Source: Streptomyces humidus
GTDB taxonomy: Bacteria; Actinomycetota; Actinomycetes; Streptomycetales; Streptomycetaceae
Reading direction: 5' to 3'
Length of the DNA stretch: 64,000 bases
Assembly (NCBI RefSeq): GCF_014649655.1
Contig: NZ_BMTL01000039.1
Coordinates: forward strand, 1 to 64,000
The notes beneath the pieces are model-generated. The model was not told where the DNA came from and did not search any database. It saw nothing but the letters and a program-made list of their open reading frames with translations. The translations under genes were made by a program, and so were the position numbers. Shown here piece by piece: positions 9,229-16,608 of the stretch (its first letter is position 1; every line of letters begins with the position of its first letter).

Positions 9229-9675
9229 TTGTCACGTACACGCATGCCTGTGGTCGCCGGATGGTTCACCGGGGAGGGAGAGGACTTCAGGCTGCTCGGG
9301 ACGCGTTGCTCGGAGTGCCGGGCGGTCTTCTTCCCCCGGGAGGACGCGCACTGCCGCAATCCGGACTGCGAGAGCGACGATCTGGAGGAGGTCCCGCTCT
9401 CCCGGCGCGGACGCGTGTGGTCGTACACGGACAGCCGGTACCGCCCTCCGTCACCCTATGTGACGGATCCGGAACTTCCGTGGGAGCCGTACGCGTTGAT
9501 CGCTGTGGAGCTGGAGTCCGAGCAGATCGTGGTGCTGGGACAGGCGGTTCCCGGGATCACCGTCGCCGATCTGACGGTGGGCATGGAGGTGGAGGTCGTC
9601 CCCGGCGTGCTCAACGAGGACGCGGAGACGACCTGGACGATCTGGCGATGGCGGCCCACGGGGGTGACGGGATGA
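9229..9675 (+). CDS. Zn-ribbon/OB-fold protein (DUF35 family), thiolase partner
   Basis: Small acyl-CoA-associated protein of about 148 aa: a zinc ribbon (CSECRAVFFPRED, then C-x4-C) followed by an OB-fold. DUF35 proteins work as subunits of thiolase-like enzymes, as in the archaeal HMG-CoA synthase complex and steroid side-chain aldolases. TTG 9229 is taken as the start because GGGAGGGG lies just upstream; ATG 9244 is the alternative but is spaced too far from it. The stop overlaps the thiolase start as ATGA (9672-9675), so the two are translationally coupled and probably form a complex. Confidence 0.85.
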   Translation: MSRTRMPVVAGWFTGEGEDFRLLGTRCSECRAVFFPREDAHCRNPDCESDDLEEVPLSRRGRVWSYTDSRYRPPSPYVTDPELPWEPYALIAVELESEQIVVLGQAVPGITVADLTVGMEVEVVPGVLNEDAETTWTIWRWRPTGVTG

Positions 9676-10862
9676 CGGCAGAGGTGGCGGTGCTCGGCGC
9701 GGGAATGCATCCGTGGGGCAAGTGGGGGCGCGGCTTCGTCGAGTACGGGGTGAAGGCGGCGCGGGCGGCTCTCGCGGACGCGGGCGTGGCGTGGCGGGAC
9801 GTCGATTCGATCGTCGGCGCGGACACGGTGCGCGGCGGGTATCCGGGCTACGTGGCGGGGGCGACGTTCGCGAAGGCGCTGGGGTGGCAGGGAGCCCGGG
9901 TGACGAGCGTGTACGCGGCGTGCGCGTCCGGAGCGCAGGCGATCGATACGGCCCGGGCCCAGATCCTCGCGGGCCGGGCGGACGTGGTGCTGGTGGTGGG
10001 GGCCGACGCCGCACCCAAGGGCTTCTTCCGCCCGGCGGGAGGAGACCGGCCGGACGACCCGGACTGGCTGCGGTTCCGTGCGCTGGGCGCGACCAATCCG
10101 GCGTACTTCGGGCTGTACGCGCGCAGACGCATGGCGGTGCACGGGGACACCCCGGAGGACTTCGCCCAGGTCAAGGTGAAGAACGCGGCCATGGGCGCTC
10201 TCAACCCGTACGCGCGCTACCGCACGCGGGTCACTGCGGAGGAGGTCGCCGCCTCCCCCGTCGTCGCCGATCCGCTGCGGCTGCTGGACATCTGCGCGAC
10301 CTCCGACGGCGGAGCGGCCCTGGTGCTGTCCAGCATGCGGTTCGCCCGTCGGCACGGGGTGACGGATCCGGTGCGGATCAGGGCGGTGTCCACCGTCACC
10401 CCCCGATACCCCCACACGGTGCTCGACCTTCCGGACATCGCGACCGACTCCGCCGGAGGGGCCGAGCCGGGCGCTGAACCGTTCCGCGCGTCCATCGCCC
10501 GGACCGCCTACGAGGAGGCGGGCCTCGGCCCCGAGGACCTGTCCCTCGCCGAGGTCTACGACCTGTCGACGGCTCTGGAGCTGCAGTGGTACGAGGACCT
10601 GGGTCTGTGCGGCGACGGCGAGGCCGTCAAACTGCTGCGGGAGGGCGCGACCGCGCCGGGCGGCCGCATACCGGTGAACCCGAGCGGCGGACTGGCCTCC
10701 TTCGGGGAGGCGGTGCCCGCCCAGGCCATCGCCCAGGTCTGCGAGGTCACCTGGCAGTTGCGCGGGCAGGCGGGCGACCGCCAGATCGCGGACGCGCGCG
10801 TGGCCGTCACGGCCAACCAGGGGCTGTTCGGCCATGGCTCGGCGGTGGTCGCCGTGCGGTGA
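9672..10862 (+). CDS. Thiolase-fold protein (lipid-transfer/acetyl-CoA acetyltransferase type)
   Basis: 396 aa of the SCP2-thiolase-like family. The nucleophilic cysteine is in VYAACASGAQAI (Cys 84), and the C-terminal half carries NPSGGLASFGEAVPAQ and a GHGSAVV-like tail, where a catalytic His is expected. It is coupled to the upstream DUF35 protein. Such pairs catalyse thiolytic or retro-aldol carbon-carbon cleavage, or condensation, on acyl-CoAs. The substrate is unknown: there is no CoA ligase or dehydrogenase in the same operon, although an acetoacetyl-CoA synthetase lies 4 kb away. Confidence 0.85.
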   Translation: MTAEVAVLGAGMHPWGKWGRGFVEYGVKAARAALADAGVAWRDVDSIVGADTVRGGYPGYVAGATFAKALGWQGARVTSVYAACASGAQAIDTARAQILAGRADVVLVVGADAAPKGFFRPAGGDRPDDPDWLRFRALGATNPAYFGLYARRRMAVHGDTPEDFAQVKVKNAAMGALNPYARYRTRVTAEEVAASPVVADPLRLLDICATSDGGAALVLSSMRFARRHGVTDPVRIRAVSTVTPRYPHTVLDLPDIATDSAGGAEPGAEPFRASIARTAYEEAGLGPEDLSLAEVYDLSTALELQWYEDLGLCGDGEAVKLLREGATAPGGRIPVNPSGGLASFGEAVPAQAIAQVCEVTWQLRGQAGDRQIADARVAVTANQGLFGHGSAVVAVR

Positions 10863-10885
10863 GGAGGGGGCCGGAACGCCTGGAA

Positions 10886-10912
10886 CGGCGGCGCCCTCGC
10901 CCCGCGCCGCCG
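10886..10912. terminator. Terminator between the thiolase gene and cvnD
   Basis: CGGCGGCGC (10886-10894) and GCGCCGCCG (10904-10912) pair over 9 bp with a 9-base loop. It lies between two convergent genes and could act on both; the right arm abuts the cvnD stop codon. Confidence 0.6.
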
Positions 10913-11518
10913 CTAGGTGGTGACGGTCTCACGGCGTTCGGCGCCGTAGTCCATCGCATGCTGGACGACGCCGACGAGGACGTCTCTGACCGACCTCCGG
11001 TCACGGGCGTCACACAGGATGACCGGTACGTCGTCGTCGAGGTCTAGCGCGCCGCGCACGTCCTCCTCGGGATAACGCGCCGATCCCTCGAAGCAGTTCA
11101 CGGCGATCAGGAACGGTATGGAGCGCCGCTCGAAGTAGTCGACGGCGGCGAAGCAGTCCTCCAGGCGGCGGGTGTCGGCGAGTACGACGGCGCCGAGCGC
11201 GCCCTCGGAGAGCTCGTCCCACATGAACCAGAACCGCTCCTGGCCCGGCGTCCCGAACAGGTACAGGACCAGGTCCTCGCGCAGGGTGATGCGCCCGAAG
11301 TCCATGGCGACGGTGGTGGTGTGCTTGCCTTCGACGCCGGTGGTGTCGTCGACGGGACGACCGGCTTCGGTGAGGTACTCCTCGGTACGCAGCGGCTTGA
11401 TCTCGCTGACGGCGCCGACGAGGGTCGTCTTGCCCACGCCGAAGCCGCCGGCCACCAGGATCTTGAGCGTGACGGGCTCGACCGGGGGCTTGCCGCGCTC
11501 AGAACGCCCGAAGATCAT
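10913..11518 (-). CDS. cvnD: Conservon GTP-binding protein (CvnD type)
   Basis: Ras/Arf-like small GTPase, 201 aa, the last member of an actinobacterial conservon. The P-loop is GGFGVGKTT (residues 24-32), followed by an extended switch region with TTTVAMDFG, a G3-like LFGTPGQERF, and an AVNCF segment in place of the usual NKxD. By analogy with S. coelicolor cvn loci it binds GTP and associates with CvnA-C at the membrane, like an inverted G-protein receptor. ATG 11518 is preceded by AGGAGAAG. It overlaps the stop of the small bridging ORF as ATGA. Confidence 0.93.
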   Translation of the reverse strand: MIFGRSERGKPPVEPVTLKILVAGGFGVGKTTLVGAVSEIKPLRTEEYLTEAGRPVDDTTGVEGKHTTTVAMDFGRITLREDLVLYLFGTPGQERFWFMWDELSEGALGAVVLADTRRLEDCFAAVDYFERRSIPFLIAVNCFEGSARYPEEDVRGALDLDDDVPVILCDARDRRSVRDVLVGVVQHAMDYGAERRETVTT

Positions 11519-11805
11519 CGATCTCTTCTCCTGCTCGATGGCTTGATGAGGGGGTGGGGCAGTGGGTCGGCCGGTGAGCCGGCCGGCCGGTCGACAGGGA
11601 CGGACGACGGCCGGGGGCGACGGCCTCGTCGTCCTGTCGTGTTCCCTGCCCCGTGGGATGCCGTACGCAGTGCCGGAGCCCTCGGCCCGCCCGCCGGGGC
11701 CCCGTACAGGGCTCCCGCGACGGGTCCGACGGCAGGCACGGCCGGGGTTCCGCGACGGCGGCGCGTGCGCCGGGAGCCGGCCGCCGTCTCGTCCGCGCTG
11801 TTCAC
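11515..11805 (-). CDS. Small ORF bridging cvnC and cvnD, 96 aa
   Basis: The frame opens with a GTG that overlaps the cvnC stop (GTGA, 11802-11805) and closes with a TGA that overlaps the cvnD start (ATGA, 11515-11518). It therefore fills the 283-base gap exactly. The product is basic and rich in Arg, Pro, Gly and Ser with no domain that I recognise and no membrane segment. Third-position G+C is high in the first half and weaker in the second. Conservons usually have cvnC and cvnD overlapping, so this is either an extra conservon component, a read-through spacer or chance. Confidence 0.4.
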   Translation of the reverse strand: MNSADETAAGSRRTRRRRGTPAVPAVGPVAGALYGAPAGGPRAPALRTASHGAGNTTGRRGRRPRPSSVPVDRPAGSPADPLPHPLIKPSSRRRDR

Positions 11806-12197
11806 AGCGCCCGGAGACCGTTGATCACGTCGCGGAGAATGCTTTCGTCCGGCAGCTCGGCCGGGGGTACCGGCCGGTTCACATGGACGAACTGCGCGTC
11901 CACGAGGTCGCCGACCAGGACCCGTACCACCCCGATGGGGAGGTTGAGTTCAGCGGCGAGTTCGGCGACCGACTGCGGCGCGTCACGGCACAGCACCGCG
12001 ATGTCCACGTGCTCGGGCGACAGCGAGGGGTCCTCTTCCGCGTCATCCGCGTGGGGCTCGGCGACGACGACCGCGATCAGGTCGAGACGATGCTGGCCCG
12101 CACTGGTGGTGCGGCCGCGTGTCATGGCGTACGGACGGACGACCGGCCCGGCCTCGTCGTCGAACCAGTGACTGCTTCCCTGACCGTCTGTGCTCAT
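11802..12197 (-). CDS. cvnC: DUF742 protein (CvnC type)
   Basis: 131 aa with the winged-helix-like DUF742 fold of conservons: the core reads LPIGVVRVLVGDLVDAQFV and the product ends GLRAL, the usual C-terminus of the family. A multi-turn N-terminal stretch (VVRPYAMTRGRT) is also typical. It starts at ATG 12197, ten bases after the cvnB stop. CvnC proteins contact the sensor kinase CvnA and the roadblock protein CvnB; the molecular action is not established. Confidence 0.92.
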   Translation of the reverse strand: MSTDGQGSSHWFDDEAGPVVRPYAMTRGRTTSAGQHRLDLIAVVVAEPHADDAEEDPSLSPEHVDIAVLCRDAPQSVAELAAELNLPIGVVRVLVGDLVDAQFVHVNRPVPPAELPDESILRDVINGLRAL

Positions 12198-12206
12198 GCC
12201 GTCCCA

Positions 12207-12638
12207 CTACCCGCCCGAGGGCAGATCGGTGCGCGGGGCGGCGCCCAGATGCACGCCGACCCGCTTGACGAGCAGCGTCATCTCGTACGCCACGAGGCCC
12301 ACGTCCGAGTCGGCGTCCGAGAGGACGGCGAGACAGCTGCCGTCGCCGGCGGCGGTGACGAACAGGAACGCGTCGTCGAGCTCGACGACCGTCTGGCGGA
12401 CGCTGCCGGCCTCGAAGTGGCGGCCGACGCCCTTGGCGAGGCTGTGGAATCCGGACGCGACGGCGGCGAGGTGCTCGCTGTCCTCGCGGGTCAGGTCCTT
12501 CGACACTCCCGTCGGCAGACCGTCGCCGGAGAGGACGACGGCCTTACGGATGCTGGCGACACGGTCGACCAGTTCGTCGAGGAGCCAGTTCAGCTCGCCG
12601 TTGATGCTGGTGTGGCCGGTCGTCTTCGGTGCGGTCAT
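12207..12638 (-). CDS. cvnB: Roadblock/LC7-domain protein (CvnB type)
   Basis: 143 aa, a single roadblock/LC7 domain related to MglB, the GTPase-activating protein for MglA, so it is the likely regulator of the CvnD GTPase. Visible family features are INGELNWLLDELVDRV at the N-terminus and a repeating beta-hairpin core with FLFVTAAGDGSCLAVL. Its ATG overlaps the cvnA stop (ATGA at 12635-12638), which shows tight coupling to the sensor kinase gene. Confidence 0.93.
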   Translation of the reverse strand: MTAPKTTGHTSINGELNWLLDELVDRVASIRKAVVLSGDGLPTGVSKDLTREDSEHLAAVASGFHSLAKGVGRHFEAGSVRQTVVELDDAFLFVTAAGDGSCLAVLSDADSDVGLVAYEMTLLVKRVGVHLGAAPRTDLPSGG

Positions 12639-15481
12639 CGACCGTCCCCCTTTGTCGTTCGTTGTGGTGCTGTGCCGCTGTGGGCGTCGTCGCCCGCGGC
12701 GTTCTCCACGCGGCCGCGCTGCCAGCCACGCTGGAGCGAGGCCATGCGGCTGCGTACCTCGTCGGCGTCCCGGTCCGCCGGGTCGGCGCGGTTCTCCGCC
12801 CGCGGCGCCGGGCCTTGCCGCAGCTGCGGAGCCAGGTTCGCCTGGCGCACGCGCCGCGGCAGCGCCCCCGTGCCGGAGCCGGTGTTCCGGTCCGCGTCCC
12901 CTCGCCGACCGGCGCCGCCGTCCGGGGCGTCGGACGGGGCCGCGGCCTGGCGCGCGCGTCGTGGCAGTGCGGCGGGCGAGGAAGGCTCCTGCGCACCGCG
13001 GCCTGCGTGCTCCTGGGCGGGGAGGCCTTCGGTGGCTCCGCCGTGGGGAATCTGGGCCGCCGTGCCACGTCGGCGGGACGGCAGAGGCGCCGGCCGGCCG
13101 TCAGCGACGCGGCGCGGGCCGGGCCCGGCCGGGAACTCCGGATCCGCCTCCGCGCGCGGGGTGCGCTGCTCGGGGACGGGGCGCCCGTGCGAGCTGACCA
13201 GCTTGGGCGTGCGGCGCCCCGGCAGCAGCGGCACGGGCGCGGCGGGGCCGTCTGCGACGGACCTCTCGGGGTCGCCCGGCCCGGCGGACGGTCTGCGGTG
13301 CTGGTCGACGACGCCGGCGCTCGGCTCGTCGGCCTCGGTGAGGGAGCGACGGGGACGGAACAGAACACCCTGGTCGTCGTCCTCGGCCAGCGGGACCTTG
13401 AATTCGCCGAGGGCGTCCAGACCGACGGGGGCTTCGAGTTCGACCGGCCCGTCGAGCAGCGAGGCGGGGACTCCCGGGAGCTGCGCAGAGGCCGGGGACA
13501 GCGCGGACCTGCGGTTCTCTGCGAGCTCGGCCTCCTTCGGGGGCCGGGGACGGTCGAGTCGGAAACCGATGCCGTTGGTGTCGGGGACGTCGTCGGTCAG
13601 CAGCGCGTCGGGAATGAAGACGACGGCGGTCGTCCCGCCGTACGGCGAGGGCTGCAGCGAGACGCGGACATTCTGCCGCTGCGCGAGCCGGCTGACCACG
13701 AACAGACCGAGGCGGTCGGTGTCGGAGAGCTCGAACTCCGGTGTCTCGGCGAGCCGGAGATTGGCCTCCAGGAGGGCTTCGGGCGCCATGCCGAGGCCGC
13801 GGTCGTGAATTTCGAGGGTGAAGCCGTTGGCCACCCGGTCGCCGTACACCTGGACGGCGGTGTGCGGCGGGGAGAACACCGTGGCGTTCTCGAGCAGTTC
13901 GGCCACCAGGTGTGTGAGGTCGGCGACGGCCGGGCCGGTGGCGGCCAGTCGGGGCAGACGGCGGACCTCGATGCGTTCGTAGTCCTCGACCTCGGCGACG
14001 GCGGCGCGCACGATGTCCATGAGCTGCACGGGCTTGCGCCACTGCCGGGAAGGAGCGGCCCCCGAGAGGATCACCAGTCCTTCGGCGTGGCGCCGCATGC
14101 GGGTGGTGAGGTGGTCGAGGCGGAAGAGGTCGGCGAGTTCCTCCGTGTCCTCGGTGCGGCGTTCCATGGTGTCGAGCAGGGTGAGCTGCTTGTGCAGCAG
14201 CACCTGGCTGCGTCGGGCCAGGTTGACGAAGACCTCGGAGACGCCGGAGCGCAGTTCGGCCTGCTTGACGGCGGCCTCGACGGCGGCGCGCTGAAGGGTG
14301 TTGAGGGCCTGGCCCACCTCGCCCATCTCGTTCTTGTCGTACTCCAGCCGCGGCACTTCGGTCTCGACGTCGACCTGTTCGCCCGCGGAGAGACGGCGCA
14401 TCACGCTGGGCAGCCGCACTCCGGACGCCTCGTGGGCCTCCACCCGGAGCTGGCGCAGGTCGCGGATGAGGCCACGTCCGATGCGCACCGACAGCACGAG
14501 GGAGACGAGCAGGGCGACCAGCCCGAAGACGCCCGCGACGACCGCCTTGACGATGACCTCGATCGCCACCGGGCGGACCCGGTCCTGATAACGGTCGTTG
14601 GCCTGGTCGTCCAGAGCGCCGAGTTCGTCCAGGACGCTGCCGGCCGCCGTGTCCCAGTTCTTGGCGCTGACCCCGCGGGGCGGATCGCCGGGCTTGGCGC
14701 CGACGACGGCCAGTTCGACCGTGCGCAGCGGGGCGGTGGTGGCGTTCTTCCAGAAGCTCTCGTAGCGTTCCCGCTCCGCGGCGGGCAACTGGACGAGGCT
14801 GATGTCGTAGACCACCTCCCGCTGGGCCTGCAGGTCGGAGACCTCGCGGATCTCCTGGCGGCCGAGCCGGCCCACGACCAGGGCGGAGCCCAGCAGGGCG
14901 TCCTCCCGGGAGAGCAGTTCACGGGCGTGGGCGACGCTGACGAGAGCCCGGTACTGCTTGTCCATCTCGACGCTGTCGACCACGTCCAGCTTGACCAGCA
15001 GTGAGTAACAGGGGTCGATCAGCTGGGTGTAGAGGTCGAGGGCCTGGGCCCGGGTGACGGTGCGCTCCTCGACGCTCCGGCGCAGGGCGTCGATGCCGTC
15101 GAAGGCGTCGAGCACCGCGGTGAGGCCCTCGCTGTCGTCCTGGTCCAGGACGTCGCGCACCTCGGGGTCGCGGGCGTTCCCACGGATCTCGGTCATGGCC
15201 GCGTCGGTGGCGGTCCGGGTGCGGCGCAGAGCGGACAGTGCGCCGGCGGCACGGGGATCGGCGAGGTAGACGAGGGTCTGGCGGCGTTCCTGCTGGACGA
15301 CGCGGACCGTGTCCTCGATGGGGTAGCCCACCTTTTCGACCACGGACGACACAGCGAACAGACGGCTCGCCTCACGCCCCGTGAGCACCGTGGCGAAACC
15401 CCAGATCGCCGTCAGGGAAACCAGCGGCACGAGAAGCAGCGCCACGATCTTCCGGCGGATCGACTTCCCGCGAAAGCGCAT
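12635..15481 (-). CDS. cvnA: Conservon sensor histidine-kinase-like protein (CvnA type)
   Basis: 948 aa membrane sensor. It starts at ATG 15481 after GGGGGAGG; the longer open frame to 15721 has no such site. A first membrane helix lies at about residues 12-36, followed by an extracellular nitrate/nitrite-sensing-like domain (about 40-300) and a second helix with HAMP (about 305-380). A HATPase domain has its N box ELLENATVFSPPH near residue 530 and its G box DRGLGMAPE near 563. A disordered Pro/Arg/Gly-rich tail of about 300 residues follows. No conserved response-regulator gene is adjacent; output goes through CvnB-D. Confidence 0.93.
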   Translation of the reverse strand: MRFRGKSIRRKIVALLLVPLVSLTAIWGFATVLTGREASRLFAVSSVVEKVGYPIEDTVRVVQQERRQTLVYLADPRAAGALSALRRTRTATDAAMTEIRGNARDPEVRDVLDQDDSEGLTAVLDAFDGIDALRRSVEERTVTRAQALDLYTQLIDPCYSLLVKLDVVDSVEMDKQYRALVSVAHARELLSREDALLGSALVVGRLGRQEIREVSDLQAQREVVYDISLVQLPAAERERYESFWKNATTAPLRTVELAVVGAKPGDPPRGVSAKNWDTAAGSVLDELGALDDQANDRYQDRVRPVAIEVIVKAVVAGVFGLVALLVSLVLSVRIGRGLIRDLRQLRVEAHEASGVRLPSVMRRLSAGEQVDVETEVPRLEYDKNEMGEVGQALNTLQRAAVEAAVKQAELRSGVSEVFVNLARRSQVLLHKQLTLLDTMERRTEDTEELADLFRLDHLTTRMRRHAEGLVILSGAAPSRQWRKPVQLMDIVRAAVAEVEDYERIEVRRLPRLAATGPAVADLTHLVAELLENATVFSPPHTAVQVYGDRVANGFTLEIHDRGLGMAPEALLEANLRLAETPEFELSDTDRLGLFVVSRLAQRQNVRVSLQPSPYGGTTAVVFIPDALLTDDVPDTNGIGFRLDRPRPPKEAELAENRRSALSPASAQLPGVPASLLDGPVELEAPVGLDALGEFKVPLAEDDDQGVLFRPRRSLTEADEPSAGVVDQHRRPSAGPGDPERSVADGPAAPVPLLPGRRTPKLVSSHGRPVPEQRTPRAEADPEFPAGPGPRRVADGRPAPLPSRRRGTAAQIPHGGATEGLPAQEHAGRGAQEPSSPAALPRRARQAAAPSDAPDGGAGRRGDADRNTGSGTGALPRRVRQANLAPQLRQGPAPRAENRADPADRDADEVRSRMASLQRGWQRGRVENAAGDDAHSGTAPQRTTKGDGR

Positions 15482-15898
15482 GGCCTCCCCCTGCTCGGAC
15501 CCCACCGGCAGGGGGGTACACATGTGCGTCAACAAACGGCGCGAGCCTACTACCGACACGCCGATATCTCGAAGAGCCGTCCGGAAGGCGAACTTCCGCA
15601 CCCGGGGCGAGACATGGCGTGTTGTCATGCCATTGTGGGAGATTCCACCCTGGAATCCCGTCCTGGGAGTTCGGCCGGATCCGATCGGCCGCGCACACGA
15701 GTTGGCCAGAATTTTTCGCAAGGCGGGAATCTTCGGGGCAGGTCACGCGTCCTACTGATCGGGAATCGGAGGCGGAATCGGCCACACGTGCCGTATGCCG
15801 CACCCGGGCGGCGTAAATCAGCGCAAGCCGGGCAGCCACTGGGGAGCGGGGTCTTCGACCCGGAGGCGAGCGGTCTGCTGGCGGTGGGGAGTGACACG
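15482..15898. promoter_or_regulatory. Divergent intergenic region of cvnA and a membrane protein gene
   Basis: This 417-base interval carries the promoters of the conservon and of the plus-strand gene at 15899. Two inverted repeats are visible. One is GATTCCA-ccc-TGGAATC at 15641-15657, perfect over 7 bp. The other is ATGGCGTG-ttgt-CATGCCAT at 15614-15633, with one mismatch. Both are in the middle of the interval, where an operator would be expected. No gene is recognised here, although a plus-strand frame stays open through it. Confidence 0.4.
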
Positions 15899-16507
15899 GT
15901 GATGGGCACGGCGGAGCGGCGCGAGGCGCCCGAGGACGGCGCGGCGACGGGCGGTGCGGCACTGCGGGAACCCGGGGCACGGGGTCGTGGGGCCTCCGCG
16001 AACGGGGGCGTGACAACGGCTGGACGTGCCAACGGGGACGTGACGACGGCTGGACGTGCCGGGGCCGCGGCGGGGCGCGCGTCGGCGGAGCGCGGCGCCC
16101 GGCCGGCGCGGGTGGCCTACCGGCCGTTGTGGGTCGAGGAAACCGCGCGTCGACGCCGGATGCCCGATCCGGTGCGCACGGCCGCCGTACGCGCGGTGTT
16201 GATCATCGCTGTGACGCTGATTCAGGCCATGATCGCGTTCCTGTGCACGATGGCCGGGGCCTGGCCCGCCTTCCCCATGGTGATCAGCAGTGTGGTGAGC
16301 ACGGTGCTGGCCACCTGGGCCGCGCTGGACGTCTGGGTCACCCGGCAGGTGTGGAACCAGCGCAACGGCGTGGTGTCGACGCCGAGCAGCACGGCGCGCG
16401 CCCTGCGGCGCGAGCGGCGCCGGGCACGTCGGCAGGCACGAATCGCCGCGCGCGGGCAGGAGAGGATACGCAGGCGGAGCGGCGCCGGGCGGCTCTCCCA
16501 CTCCTGA
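15899..16507 (+). CDS. Small membrane protein with a duplicated N-terminal repeat
   Basis: About 202 aa from GTG 15899 (ATG 15902 is equivalent; GGTGGGGA lies upstream). The N-terminal 75 residues are Ala/Gly/Arg-rich and disordered and include the repeat TTAGRANGD-TTAGRAG. Two hydrophobic helices follow (about residues 105-150: AVLIIAVTLIQAMIAFL and PMVISSVVSTVLATWAAL), then a strongly basic Arg-rich tail facing the cytoplasm by the positive-inside rule. The family is unknown to me. It faces the conservon divergently and converges on the SMC operon, so it is not part of either operon. Confidence 0.7.
   Translation: MMGTAERREAPEDGAATGGAALREPGARGRGASANGGVTTAGRANGDVTTAGRAGAAAGRASAERGARPARVAYRPLWVEETARRRRMPDPVRTAAVRAVLIIAVTLIQAMIAFLCTMAGAWPAFPMVISSVVSTVLATWAALDVWVTRQVWNQRNGVVSTPSSTARALRRERRRARRQARIAARGQERIRRRSGAGRLSHS
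16001..16060 (+). repeat. Tandem 30-bp repeat, two copies, in frame
   Basis: 16001-16030 and 16031-16060 are 30-base direct repeats that differ at two positions. Each begins AACGGGG and ends GGCTGGACGTGCC. Being a multiple of three, the repeat duplicates ten residues in the disordered N-terminus of the membrane protein without breaking the frame. Copy number is likely to vary between strains. Confidence 0.9.
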
Positions 16508-16534
16508 AGCGCGGACCGCTCCCGGAGGTGGCGC

Positions 16535-16562
16535 GGAGACGCGGCTGTGGGACCGCGTCTCC
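16535..16562. terminator. Terminator between the membrane protein gene and the SMC operon
   Basis: GGAGACGCGG (16535-16544) and CCGCGTCTCC (16553-16562) form a perfect 10-bp stem with an 8-base loop, between two convergent stops at 16507 and 16609. Confidence 0.8.
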
Positions 16563-16608
16563 GTTCACCTGCCTCGGCCCGCCCGAGCCGTCGTGTCAGG
16601 CCTGTCGG

